Assembly (NCBI RefSeq): GCF_017168335.1
Contig: NZ_JABFAU010000003.1
Coordinates: forward strand, 190,872-254,871
DNA length: 64,000 bases
Origin: Rhodococcus sp. KRD162
GTDB taxonomy: Bacteria > Actinomycetota > Actinomycetes > Mycobacteriales > Mycobacteriaceae
Reading direction: 5' to 3'
Under the pieces are notes generated by a model. That model was not told where the DNA came from. It saw only the letters and a list, made by a program, of their open reading frames with translations, and did no database searches. The stretch's first letter is position 1. Each line of letters starts with the position of its first letter. This document shows, in pieces, positions 9,078 through 17,786 of this stretch. The translations under genes were made by a program, and so were the position numbers.

Positions 9078-10502
9078 ATGTCATCGAACTCCAATCAATT
9101 GAGAGGCTCCATCGGGGTGGCGGGAATCGTCTTCCTTGTTCTGGCCGCCGCCTCCCCACTGACCACAGTGGCCGGTTCACTGCCGGTCATGATCGCTCTC
9201 GGTAACGGTGCCGGCGCACCGTCGACGTACGTGGTCGCTGCACTGGTCCTACTGGTGTTCAGCGTCGGATACGCCGCGATGAGTGGTCACATCACCGACA
9301 CCGGTGCGTTCTACGCATACGTCACGCGAGGCTTGAACGCTCGGTTGGGAGTGGGAGCAGCGGCATTGGCCATATTCGCCTACACGGCCATTCAGGCCGG
9401 AATCTACGGCCTGGCCGCGAATGCGATCGACTCGCTGGTCGTCCAGTACGGCGGACCGGATCTGCCCTGGTGGGTGTGGGCTTTCGTGCTCATCGCCTGC
9501 GTCGCCTTGGTGGGTTATCGAAACATCGAAGTGGGAACGAAGGTCCTCGGGTGCCTGCTGGTGCTCGAAATCGTTGCGATCGTGGCACTCACAGCAGCGG
9601 TGTTCATCAAGGGCGGGGCGCACGGCGTCGACTACCAATCGTTCACCCCTCATGCGTTCTTCTCGGCCTCACCCGGCATCGCCATGATGTTCGCCGTCGG
9701 GTCCTTCGTCGGATTCGAGGCGACTGCCATCTACGGGGAAGAAGCACGCAACCCCAAACGTACCGTTCCGATCGCCACCTACGTGGCCATCGTACTGATA
9801 GGTGCCCTCTACGCCGTGTGCAGCTGGGCGCTGGTGCTCGCATACGGTAGCGACCAAATCGCTGCTGCAGCAAGCGAAGACACCGCCAACCTGACCTTCG
9901 GCGCGGTAGCGGTCTACCTGTCCCCCTTGGCTGCGGACATCATCGCCATTATGTTGGTCACGAGCTTGTTCGCCGCCGTGCTGGCGTTCCACTCGGCCAT
10001 CTCTCGCTACGTATTTGCTCTGGCGCGGTCGGGTTACGCCCCTGCACGCTTCGCCGCGGTCCATCACAAGCACGGCTCACCGCATCGAGGATCCATCCTG
10101 CAGACGGCTTCTGCAGCGATCGTCGTCGGCATCTTTGCCGTGGTCGGAGCAGATCCCGTGCTCCAGCTCTTCACTTGGATGTCCGGAATTGCGATCGTCG
10201 CGATCCTTGCCGTGATGGTGTTGACCAGCTTCGCCATCGTGGTGTTCTTCCGGCGCACCGACGTCGATACTCGCCTGTGGAACACCCGAATCGCCCCTGT
10301 GCTCGGCAGCATCGGACTCATCGCGATCACAGTGCTGGTCCTGGACAACTTCACCACCCTCATCGGCGGTTCTTTTGCCGTCGCCACCACGTTCTTGGTG
10401 GTGCTCTGCCTCGTGTTCGCCGCAGGCGTCATGGGTGGACACTTCATCGATGCCAAGCCCGTACGGACGTCGACACTCGATCGCGACAAAGCGACCCCCT
10501 GA
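9078..10502 (+). CDS. APC-superfamily amino acid/amine permease
   Basis: This 474-residue protein has about 12 transmembrane helices and APC hallmarks: GSIGVAGIVFLVLAAASPLT in TM1, the GFEATAIYGEEARNPKRTVP loop, and TM8 with SRYVFALARSG. It should be a secondary transporter for an amino acid, amine or related solute in the cytoplasmic membrane. The ATG at 9078 has AAGGA about 10 nt upstream; longer frames upstream are not conserved-looking. It sits next to the pseudogenised ABC/hydantoinase scar on one side and the flavin reductase (opposite strand) on the other, so the substrate is unknown. Confidence 0.88.
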   Translation: MSSNSNQLRGSIGVAGIVFLVLAAASPLTTVAGSLPVMIALGNGAGAPSTYVVAALVLLVFSVGYAAMSGHITDTGAFYAYVTRGLNARLGVGAAALAIFAYTAIQAGIYGLAANAIDSLVVQYGGPDLPWWVWAFVLIACVALVGYRNIEVGTKVLGCLLVLEIVAIVALTAAVFIKGGAHGVDYQSFTPHAFFSASPGIAMMFAVGSFVGFEATAIYGEEARNPKRTVPIATYVAIVLIGALYAVCSWALVLAYGSDQIAAAASEDTANLTFGAVAVYLSPLAADIIAIMLVTSLFAAVLAFHSAISRYVFALARSGYAPARFAAVHHKHGSPHRGSILQTASAAIVVGIFAVVGADPVLQLFTWMSGIAIVAILAVMVLTSFAIVVFFRRTDVDTRLWNTRIAPVLGSIGLIAITVLVLDNFTTLIGGSFAVATTFLVVLCLVFAAGVMGGHFIDAKPVRTSTLDRDKATP

Positions 10503-10526
10503 CACTCGCACCTATACCTCGCAGCA

Positions 10527-10564
10527 CTCGAGTCGGTATCCACGTCTGTGGATACCGACTCGAG
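10527..10564. terminator. Perfect 17-bp hairpin after the permease
   Basis: Arms 10527-10543 and 10548-10564 are perfectly complementary with a 4-nt loop (GTCT), 25 bp after the permease stop. There is no long T tract, so it may act as a strong stem terminator or an mRNA-stabilising structure. Confidence 0.7.
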
Positions 10565-10593
10565 CTCGTTGCACCACCGGTGCCGCACCGACA

Positions 10594-10646
10594 CGTGACA
10601 TCGAGACGCGTGACAGCGAGACGCGTGACATCGAGACGCATGACGT
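10594..10646. repeat. 15-bp tandem repeat, about 3.5 units
   Basis: Units of cgtgacatcgagacg occur at 10594-10608, 10609-10623 (one change) and 10624-10638, then decay in a partial fourth copy. They lie in the non-coding space between two convergent genes. Confidence 0.9.
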
Positions 10647-10666
10647 AGCGCGAACGGACAAGCAGA

Positions 10667-10770
10667 CAACAGACACACGGCAGCAGACACACGGCAGCAG
10701 ACACACGGCAGCAGACACAAGGCAGCGGACACAAGGCAGCAGACACACGGCAGCAGACACACGGCAGCAG
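10667..10770. repeat. 14-bp tandem repeat, seven units plus a partial
   Basis: Units of cagcagacacacgg, with single-base variants, run in register at 10667, 10681, 10695, 10709, 10723, 10737 and 10751, with a final cagcag at 10765. The last unit forms the left arm of the hairpin at 10761-10804. There are no spacers, so this is a minisatellite and not a CRISPR array. Confidence 0.92.
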
Positions 10771-10804
10771 CCCCGGACCAGGAACGGTCCGGGGCTGCTG
10801 CCGT
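10761..10804. terminator. 19-bp perfect hairpin, bidirectional terminator between convergent genes
   Basis: Arms 10761-10779 and 10786-10804 are perfect complements around a 6-nt loop. The hairpin is GC-rich and ends 17 bp before the stop codon of the minus-strand flavin reductase. Position and symmetry fit a terminator for both converging units, although the T tract is weak. Confidence 0.75.
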
Positions 10805-10821
10805 GCGTCTCTACGTCGAGA

Positions 10822-12045
10822 TCAGCGACCCGCTGCAGCATCGGAGAGTGCGACGCCTCCGACGGTCTCGTTCGGGGCCGACTCGAGCACGCTCACAACG
10901 GTTCTGGCGCTCTCGATCCACTCTGCCACCAGGTTCCCCTGCACGTTTTGTGGAACCTGCGCGAGGCGAAGCGTCAGCGTGTGGCGACCGGACGGATCGC
11001 GGACCGGTAGGACGATCGATCCCACGTTGTACGTGCCGGCGCCGTCGAGCACCTGCGGCCGGTAGTCCACCGAGGTGCGGCCGATCTGAGCCCGGATCTC
11101 GCGTTCCTTGCGGGGAGTCAGGCGACCGGACTCGTACTCCTTGGTAGCCCTGCGCATTTCCGTGTACGCGTCCGAACCCGCGGCGGGCAGAAACGAGATC
11201 CCGTAACCGTGTTCACGAATGAAGTCGAGCCGGGCCCGATGCACCCGAGTCCCGCTGTCTTCGCCCTTCAGCTTGTCGATCCAGCGATCCTGTTCGGCCT
11301 CCGGCAACGCGAAGACGTACGAGTCACCGATTGGTGGCACGATCGGTATCCGTTGCGCCAGAGCAGCATCGCGGTCCACACCGGGTGCAGTGGCGGACAG
11401 TACCGTCGCCATTTCGTCGGCGCTGACGGCCGTCAGTACCGACACCTCGCACCCGATCGCCGCTGCGAGAGCTTCGACCTGAGAGCGCGCCGCATGCGCC
11501 GCGTGGATCGCCGGCAGAATTTCGTGGTCCATTCGAGCGAGCAGAGACGTGCACACGAAGCTGCCGTAGCCGCCTTGGAAGAAGATCAACGGAGACACCG
11601 GGTTCGTGATGGCCATGTCCTTGACCTCACACAGCACGATCCAGTGATCGCCCGCGTCCACGGTCTTCCAGATCGTCGTGTCCATCCACCCGATCGCTTC
11701 GGTGAGTACCGGGTTTCCATGTGGCGATGGATACCAATCGATTCCGTCGAATTTGTTCTCCCAACGCTGGGCGATGGACATCACCTCGCGCTCTTGCTCA
11801 CCCCCGACGATGTTGACACACAGGGAAGAACACTCCTGCATTCGCGCGAAAGTACGCGAGGTCTTCATCGGCATGAACGAGACCAGCGGAGGGTCGAGGG
11901 ATACCGAACTGAAGGTGCCCACGACAAGCGCCAGCAGTTCGCCGGTCGGATCGGTACCGGTGACTATCGCAACTCCAGTCGGATAGTGTCCTGTCACTTC
12001 TCGGAACGTTCGCTGCGCTTCCTCTGTTGTCACTGTGTGCGGCAT
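10822..12045 (-). CDS. iacG: Flavin reductase with C-terminal effector-like domain (IacG-type)
   Basis: Residues ~10-165 are a flavin-reductase domain (FREVTGHYPTGVAIVTG, VVGTFSSVSLDPPLVSFMP, FFQGGYG). Such enzymes reduce flavin with NAD(P)H for a partner monooxygenase, here the IacA-like protein at 17787-18941. Residues ~175-400 form a second domain resembling the IclR effector-binding fold (ARLDFIREHGYGISFLPAAG, YNVGSIVLPVRDPSGR). Known IacG proteins are single-domain and about half this length. The ATG at 12045 has AGGAG 8 nt upstream. It is the last gene of the minus-strand arm and ends at the bidirectional hairpin. Confidence 0.75.
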   Translation of the reverse strand: MPHTVTTEEAQRTFREVTGHYPTGVAIVTGTDPTGELLALVVGTFSSVSLDPPLVSFMPMKTSRTFARMQECSSLCVNIVGGEQEREVMSIAQRWENKFDGIDWYPSPHGNPVLTEAIGWMDTTIWKTVDAGDHWIVLCEVKDMAITNPVSPLIFFQGGYGSFVCTSLLARMDHEILPAIHAAHAARSQVEALAAAIGCEVSVLTAVSADEMATVLSATAPGVDRDAALAQRIPIVPPIGDSYVFALPEAEQDRWIDKLKGEDSGTRVHRARLDFIREHGYGISFLPAAGSDAYTEMRRATKEYESGRLTPRKEREIRAQIGRTSVDYRPQVLDGAGTYNVGSIVLPVRDPSGRHTLTLRLAQVPQNVQGNLVAEWIESARTVVSVLESAPNETVGGVALSDAAAGR

Positions 12046-12170
12046 GCCGATCTCCTGAGCATTTCGACGGTCGACCGAATTCGGTGTGACCTAAAATTAA
12101 TTTCTCGCGTGCTCTTACAGGTAGGCGAGAAACCTTTAGACACTCCGTACGCTCTGGACGTCGAAATCGG

Positions 12171-12791
12171 TTACACCGTCACCCGCCACGCCAGCACATC
12201 ACGAACCAAGGTGCCGAGACTTTCTGCCTCGGTCTTGGCTTTGATGCGCGCACGATGCACATCGACGGTTTTGACACTGGTGCCGAGGCGACGCGCGATC
12301 TGTTGGCTGGCCATGCCTTCGACTACGAGCCGTAATACTTCTCGTTCACGCGGCGTCAGGGTATCGAGTCGCCGGTGCACTCGTGCGCGCTCCTCACGCT
12401 CGGAGAACACTCCGGACGCGAGCCGCAGTTGCTCCTGAACTACTTCCAGCATGCGCTGAGGCTCGTACGGTTTCTCGAGAAAATCGACGGCACCGGCACG
12501 AAGCGCGCGAACCGACATCGGAATGTCCCCGTGCGCCGAACAGAAAATGATGGGTGCCGGATAACCGCGTCTGACCAATTCGTCCTGAAGCTCGAATCCG
12601 CTCATGCCCGGCATTCTCACGTCGACAATGACCACGCCGGCCTCGGCCGAATCCATTTCCTCGAGAAATGCGGTAGCGGTTGGATAGGTCAGCGCCTCGA
12701 TCCCGACACTCTGCAGAAGAAACGCAAGTGATTGCCTGAGGTCTTCGTCATCGTCCACCACGTGAACGACGACGGGCTTGACGGTCTCCAT
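12171..12791 (-). CDS. FixJ/LuxR-type response regulator
   Basis: This 206-residue protein has a receiver domain (acidic pocket DDD at 13-15, phospho-acceptor Asp57 in VIVDVRMPGMSG, the conserved Lys in LEKPY) and a C-terminal LuxR helix-turn-helix (LTPREREVLRLVVEG ... QIARRLGTSVKTVDVHRARI). It is the natural partner of the histidine kinase at 16080-17604 in the same minus-strand arm and should control the divergent catabolic genes. The ATG at 12791 is chosen because the receiver fold starts directly after it; the frame is open further upstream. Confidence 0.92.
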   Translation of the reverse strand: METVKPVVVHVVDDDEDLRQSLAFLLQSVGIEALTYPTATAFLEEMDSAEAGVVIVDVRMPGMSGFELQDELVRRGYPAPIIFCSAHGDIPMSVRALRAGAVDFLEKPYEPQRMLEVVQEQLRLASGVFSEREERARVHRRLDTLTPREREVLRLVVEGMASQQIARRLGTSVKTVDVHRARIKAKTEAESLGTLVRDVLAWRVTV

Positions 12792-12830
12792 GAGGTCCGA
12801 GCCTAGCCGTGGCTCGCCCCTGGCACAGCG

Positions 12831-12860
12831 GAAGCCGCCGACCAGGTGGCCGGCGGCTTC
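12831..12860. terminator. 10-bp hairpin between the aldehyde dehydrogenase and regulator genes
   Basis: Arms 12831-12840 and 12851-12860 are perfect complements around a 10-nt loop. The hairpin lies just after the stop of the aldehyde dehydrogenase (minus strand) and before the regulator start, so it may partly uncouple the two genes. There is no T tract. Confidence 0.5.
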
Positions 12861-12871
12861 GACGCGATGGG

Positions 12872-14335
12872 TCACAGAACGATCGTGACGGTCTTCGCCT
12901 CGGTGTTTGCCAGGATTCCTTCGTACCCGAGCTCACGGCCCAGGCCGCTGGCTTTGACTCCGCCCCAGGGCAATTGGGGTGCAAGTGGCGACCACCCGTT
13001 GACAGCCACAGCTCCTGCTTGCAGTGACGCCGAGACGTTGTGGGCGCGCGCCAGATCCGTCGTCCAGAGCGTGGCTGCCAGGCCGTACTGATTGTCGTTG
13101 GCCAGGGCGATCGCCTCGGCGTCGTCGTCGAAGGGGACGACAATCCCCACCGGTCCGAAAATCTCCTCACGGGCGATGGTCAGATCGTTGGTGCCGGCGA
13201 AGACCGTCGGACGCACGAAGTGACCGCGATCGTTGCCCTCTCCGCCGCCGTCGGTGCCGCCCGCCACCAGGCGCGCCCCCTCGGACTTGCCCTGCGCGAT
13301 GTAGCCGAGCACGCGATCCTTCTGCTTGGCGTTGATCAGCGGACCCATCGTGGTCGAGGTATCGAACGGGTTGCCCAGCACCTGAGCTCCGGCCGCCGCA
13401 GCGAGTCCGTCCACCACCGTGTCGTAGACGGACCGATGCGCGAAAATGCGCGTTCCCGCCGCACACACCTCACCCGAGTTGGTGAACAACCCCATGGCTG
13501 CGCCGCCGACCGCGGACTCGAGATCGGCGTCGCCGAAAATGATCTGCGGCGATTTACCGCCCAGCTCCAAGGTGGTGCGCTTGAAGTCGGCTGCGGAGTT
13601 GACCAGGATACGGCGACCGACGGCGGTGGATCCGGTGAACGAGACCTTGTCAACGCCGGGGTGTGTCGTGAGCGCCTCACCGGTGACCGCGCCGATACCC
13701 GGCAGTACCTGCACGACGCCGGCCGGGAACCCGGCCTCCTCGATCAGGCGCGCGAGATGCAGGATCGACAGCGACGCGTCCTCGGCAGGCTTGACGATCA
13801 CCGTGTTGCCCGTTGCGAGCGCCGGAGCCAGTTTCCACCCGAGAATCATCAGCGGTGCGTTCCACGGGATGATCGTGGCAATGACGCCGACCGGCTCACG
13901 GCGGGTATAGGCAAAGGTGGGCCGACCCATGTACCCATCGTTCGGTAGGGTCTCGCCATTGAGCTTGTCGGCCCAGCCCGCGTAGTAGCGAAGCGAGGCA
14001 ACAAGATTGGGGACGAACATCATCTTGCCGAGGAAGAACAATCCGCCCATGTCGAGCGACTCGAGGCGGGCGAGAACTTCGGCGTCTCGTTCGACCAGAT
14101 CGGCCAGCTTGTTGAGCAGCTGCCCCTTGTGCGACGGCGGTACCGCTGCCCAACTTCCGGCCAATGCGCACCGGGCTGCGCGAACAGCGCGATCGACGTC
14201 GGCGGCGTCGGCAGAAGCAATGTCGGCGAGCTTGTCACCGGTGGAAGGATCGAACGTCTCGAACGTTCCGGCACCACCGCCGCTCCACTCCCCGTCGAGG
14301 AAAAGATCGGTGGTGAAATCAGATACTGCGGTCAT
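12872..14335 (-). CDS. NAD(P)-dependent aldehyde dehydrogenase
   Basis: This 487-residue protein of normal family length has catalytic Cys291 (NSGEVCAAGTRIFAH), general base Glu257 (TLELGGKSP), Asn159 (IPWNAP) and the Rossmann FTGSTAVG segment. It oxidises an aldehyde to an acid with NAD(P)+. Within this cluster a plausible substrate is indole-3-acetaldehyde, giving indole-3-acetate; that is inference. The ATG at 14335 follows AGGAGG with a good spacing. It lies between the regulator and the IacH-like amidase on the minus strand. Confidence 0.93.
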   Translation of the reverse strand: MTAVSDFTTDLFLDGEWSGGGAGTFETFDPSTGDKLADIASADAADVDRAVRAARCALAGSWAAVPPSHKGQLLNKLADLVERDAEVLARLESLDMGGLFFLGKMMFVPNLVASLRYYAGWADKLNGETLPNDGYMGRPTFAYTRREPVGVIATIIPWNAPLMILGWKLAPALATGNTVIVKPAEDASLSILHLARLIEEAGFPAGVVQVLPGIGAVTGEALTTHPGVDKVSFTGSTAVGRRILVNSAADFKRTTLELGGKSPQIIFGDADLESAVGGAAMGLFTNSGEVCAAGTRIFAHRSVYDTVVDGLAAAAGAQVLGNPFDTSTTMGPLINAKQKDRVLGYIAQGKSEGARLVAGGTDGGGEGNDRGHFVRPTVFAGTNDLTIAREEIFGPVGIVVPFDDDAEAIALANDNQYGLAATLWTTDLARAHNVSASLQAGAVAVNGWSPLAPQLPWGGVKASGLGRELGYEGILANTEAKTVTIVL

Positions 14336-14404
14336 GGCCGCCTCCTGTGCTCGGTGAATGGAATTGTGCTCGATGGCCGAAAGAAAATCGATGGTGCCGC
14401 AGAA

Positions 14405-15691
14405 TCACGGTGGGAACCCGGCGGCGATCACCTCGGAGATCCACGATGCGCCGGCCAGTAGTTCGGACTCGCAGTTCGGCGATCCGATGACCTGCATGCC
14501 CAGGGGCATGCCCTTGCCGTCGGTTATGCCGGGAACGGTGACCACGGGTAGGCCCCAGGCTTGCCATGCACGGCTCAACACCGGATCTCCGGTTGCATCG
14601 AGGCCCTCGGGTGCCGCACCAGGGGCGGCCGGTCCCACGATGACATCGACGTCCTCGAACAGACCGATGATGCGCTCGCGCGAGACGGCGATGCTCCTGC
14701 GGGCAGCATGGTAGTCCGCGGTGGTCGTCGACGCGCCACGCCGCAGCAGGTCGGCCAGCGGGTCGCTGAGTCGGTCGATGTCCTCGAAGAGTGCGCTTCG
14801 TTCCCGCGCTGCCTCGTAGGCCATGACAACTGCATGGGCGGCGGTGGTCTCGGCGACGGCAGCGGCCGCTGGAAACGCCGAGAGTTCGGCACCCTTGGCT
14901 CGAATCGCGCGACCCAGTTCGGTGACCGCTGCGGCCATGTCCGATTCGACGACGCCGAGTTCTGCTGCGTCCCAGAGCAATACCCGAGGATGCGTGGACG
15001 GGTCGCCGTGGACGACCTCCTGCCCGACGAACGCAGACCACGCGCATGCGAGGTCGCGTACCTGCGCTGCGTACAACCCGTGGCTGTCCAGGCTCGCGCT
15101 CAGGCCGGTCACCCCATCGGTCGAGCACCGACCCCGAGTCATGACCATCGATGCGACACCGCAATACGACGCCGGGCGGGTGACAGATCCGGCAGTCTGC
15201 GAACCGAGAGCCAGTGGCACCTGGCCCGATGCCACCGCGGCCGCTGACCCACTCGACGATCCCCCTGGGGTGTGTGTCGGATCGGCGGGATTACGAGTCG
15301 GCCCTGGAGCGAAGAAGGCGAACTCGGTCGAGACGGTCTTGCCTGCGGGTACGGCACCGGCCCTGCGCCAGGCCTGCACCACGGCAGCATCGGCCTCGGC
15401 CGGCGGCCGCGCCGCGTAGAGATCGGTTCCACATCTGGTCGGTAGACCCGCGACATCGATGATGTCCTTGACTCCCAACGGGATTCCGCCGAGGGGCCCC
15501 ACCCGTCCGGCAGGATGCGCCGGAGCGGCCGGCGGTCGGTGAATCACCCATGCCGCCAGTTCCGGCTCAGTTTCGTCGATTCGGGCTCCGGAGCGCTGCC
15601 ATGCGTCCGCCTCGGTGCTTCGTCCGGACCGTAGGTCTGCCACGAGATCGACCAATGACCATGGCCGATGGAGAGACGAGCGGACGCTCAT
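14405..15691 (-). CDS. iacH: Amidase-signature hydrolase (IacH-like)
   Basis: This 428-residue amidase-signature enzyme shows the Ser-cisSer-Lys triad: Lys75 in GIPLGVKDI, the cis-Ser within GGSSSGSAAAVASG (145-147) and nucleophile Ser169 in TAGSVTRPA. Members hydrolyse amides such as indole-3-acetamide. In iac clusters an amidase-like gene (iacH) accompanies the oxygenases. The start at 15691 overlaps the stop of the small gene upstream (ATGA), which supports translational coupling and this start over an ATG four codons earlier. Confidence 0.8.
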   Translation of the reverse strand: MSVRSSLHRPWSLVDLVADLRSGRSTEADAWQRSGARIDETEPELAAWVIHRPPAAPAHPAGRVGPLGGIPLGVKDIIDVAGLPTRCGTDLYAARPPAEADAAVVQAWRRAGAVPAGKTVSTEFAFFAPGPTRNPADPTHTPGGSSSGSAAAVASGQVPLALGSQTAGSVTRPASYCGVASMVMTRGRCSTDGVTGLSASLDSHGLYAAQVRDLACAWSAFVGQEVVHGDPSTHPRVLLWDAAELGVVESDMAAAVTELGRAIRAKGAELSAFPAAAAVAETTAAHAVVMAYEAARERSALFEDIDRLSDPLADLLRRGASTTTADYHAARRSIAVSRERIIGLFEDVDVIVGPAAPGAAPEGLDATGDPVLSRAWQAWGLPVVTVPGITDGKGMPLGMQVIGSPNCESELLAGASWISEVIAAGFPP

Positions 15692-15957
15692 CGGTCGCCC
15701 CACACGGCGTCGGCGGTCCAGTAGTCCATCCCGCTGGCGCTGACGGAGTGCCGCCAGTCCGAGACGCGGCGGAGCGAGGGCTCGGCCCGCTCGGTGGCCT
15801 GATCCGCTGCATCGGGACCGTCGGCCTTGACCTGCCAGTGAACCCAGTTCAGCTCGTTACCATCGCGGTCGTGCATGAACAGGTCTACGTGCCGCCACCC
15901 GTACCCGTGAGTGTCGTTGTAGCACATCAGTGTCATGCGCTCGCGTGTATCGTCCAT
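15688..15957 (-). CDS. iacI: Small conserved protein, IacI-like
   Basis: An 89-residue, aromatic- and acid-rich polypeptide (CYNDTHGYGWRHVDLFMHDRDG, VHWQVKADG) with no signal peptide or membrane segment. No domain is recognised with certainty. It is coupled by an ATGA overlap to the amidase gene. Known iac clusters carry a short gene iacI beside iacH, and position and size match, so the symbol rests mainly on context. The catalytic role is not established here. Confidence 0.55.
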   Translation of the reverse strand: MDDTRERMTLMCYNDTHGYGWRHVDLFMHDRDGNELNWVHWQVKADGPDAADQATERAEPSLRRVSDWRHSVSASGMDYWTADAVWGDR

Positions 15958-16079
15958 TCGTCGCTCTCCCCGATAGGTCCGGTTGCGCCGTGCTCAGCAA
16001 CCGAAGATCATGGGTCGACGCTACGAGCCGGGGGGCCGAACGGGAATGAAGAGTTCCTTCCCGAGCCTGAAGAATTTCC

Positions 16080-17604
16080 CTACACCGGCGGGCCGTCCTC
16101 ACCGGCGAGAGCCTCCGCCCGGCTCACCGTCGGGAGCGCGAAACCGAACACCGAACCACCTTCTGCCCCAGGGGTGTACCAAATGGAACCGTGCTGCCTG
16201 GTGATGATCCGATAGCTGAGCGCGAGACCGATCCCACTACCGGACTGCTTGGTTGTGAACGACTCCTCGAAAGGGTTGCGCTGCAATCCTCTTCCGCGGT
16301 CGCTGACAGAGAAGGCACCACCGTCGTCGCGGTTACCCGTGGACAATGTGATCGTGCGATCCTGTAGCGCGCACTGGGCCATCTCGTCGATCGCATTGAA
16401 GCAGAGATTGATGATGACCTGGCCGGTCAGTACCCGCTCGCAGCGCACATGAACCGGTTCTTCGGCGAGCTCGAATTCGATCCGCACGGAGTTCTGCTCG
16501 GCACGCAAGCGGATGAAATACAGGCACTCGGTGACGACGGTGTTGAGATCGACGGTCTGATCGACCTGTTCGAGGTGCCCCACGAATGCCCGCAGAGTAG
16601 CGACGATCGTGGCCGCCCTCTCGATCTGCCGATGCGCCGAAGCGAGGCCGTATTCCACCCGCGTGTCGAGCGGGCCCCGGGTGGTCAGGATGGTCTCGAT
16701 TCCCGCCAGAAAATTGCCCGCGGCCGCGAGCGGCTGCCCCAACTCGTGAGCTATCGCCATCGCCATATCGCCCATTGCGTTGTATCGCGCCAGATAATTC
16801 TCGCGCTGCAATTCCAATCCGCGCATCTCTTCGGTGCGCACACGATCGGACACGTCGTGCAGCAACATCAGATAGGCGTTGACCTCGTTCTCCTGCAGTC
16901 GCTCGACACTTCCGTCCAGCCAATGCGTCCGACCCTCGCCCGCAAGGACCTCCAACCGGACCGATGCCACCGGACTCGCGTCCCGCACCAGTTCGCTCCA
17001 GGTGGATCGGCGGCCGGCGATGTGAAACGACGCGTACGAGGCCAGGGATCTGCCTGCAGGCGGTTCGACGCTCGGATCGATGCCGAGATGTTCCATGGCG
17101 GTATCGGTCGCGAATCCGATTGCACCTGTTTCGTCCAGGACGAATGCGATCGCGGAGGTATTTCTGGACAGTGCATCGACGTAGGTGGTGGTCAGCCTCA
17201 ACGCACGCTCGGTGCGCTGTTCGTTTTCGATGTCCCGGAACTGCACCATCACCGCGGTGCCTTGACGCAGCTCGATTCTGGTCGCGATGGCATCGGTCGG
17301 GATGATGCGGCCGGACTTGGATCGATAGTGCCATTCGATCCGACTGCTGCCGCACTCGACTGCCTCGTGCAGCCATGCCCGTCCGACTACTCGGGTGGTA
17401 CTGCTGTGCAGAGCTACTCATGTCGTTGGCCTTGAGAGGACGCATTTCGTCGAGATCGAATTCCAGCATCGCGCAGGCTGCCGGATTGGCCCACAGGATG
17501 CTCTTGGTCGCCCCGTCGTGGACGAGTACGCATACCTGCGCGGCATTCATCATTTCGACGAAATCGGCCGGCACCATTTCCGGAGCTCGCGGGTCCATGG
17601 ACAT
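16080..17604 (-). pseudogene. PAS-sensor histidine kinase with a frameshift (FixL-like)
   Basis: Read across one frameshift this is a ~507-residue sensor: an N-terminal PAS (AQVCVLVHDGATKSILWANPAACAML), a second PAS from about 17200, then HisKA with the H-box AIAHELGQPLAAAGNF and a complete HATPase (NLCFNAIDEMA, DRGRGL, SGSGIGLALS). The ATG-started frame (17604) runs correctly to about 17400. From there homology continues in the frame that includes the internal start at 17252. One extra base in the stretch near 17396-17402 explains it. It has no transmembrane segments, so it is a cytoplasmic sensor. It may be a true mutation or a sequencing error; the kinase module alone could still be made from 17252. 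Confidence 0.8.
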
Positions 17605-17786
17605 GTCGAAAGCGTATGCGTGGTCGACGGCTCGGTGCGCCGAAGGACCTTATTTCGAGCGTGAACTGAAGATTTCACCTATACGACTGATGGACGCACC
17701 CCCTGCCGACCGCACTCTTTACCGATTGGGGCCGAACGTGACTCGCATTACGGTCGAATCAACGAACGAGGTAGAAGGAGACGCTC
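17605..17786. promoter_or_regulatory. Divergent promoter region between the kinase gene and the iacA operon
   Basis: This 182-bp gap separates two divergently transcribed arms of the catabolic cluster, so both promoters and any response-regulator sites should be here. A strong AAGGAG site at 17775-17780 precedes the iacA-like ATG at 17787. I see no convincing -35/-10 pair or clear operator palindrome. Confidence 0.55.

Noticed and set aside
10667..10770. Regular short repeats that could be taken for a CRISPR array
   Set aside because: The 14-bp units are directly adjacent with no spacers; it is a minisatellite running into a terminator stem.
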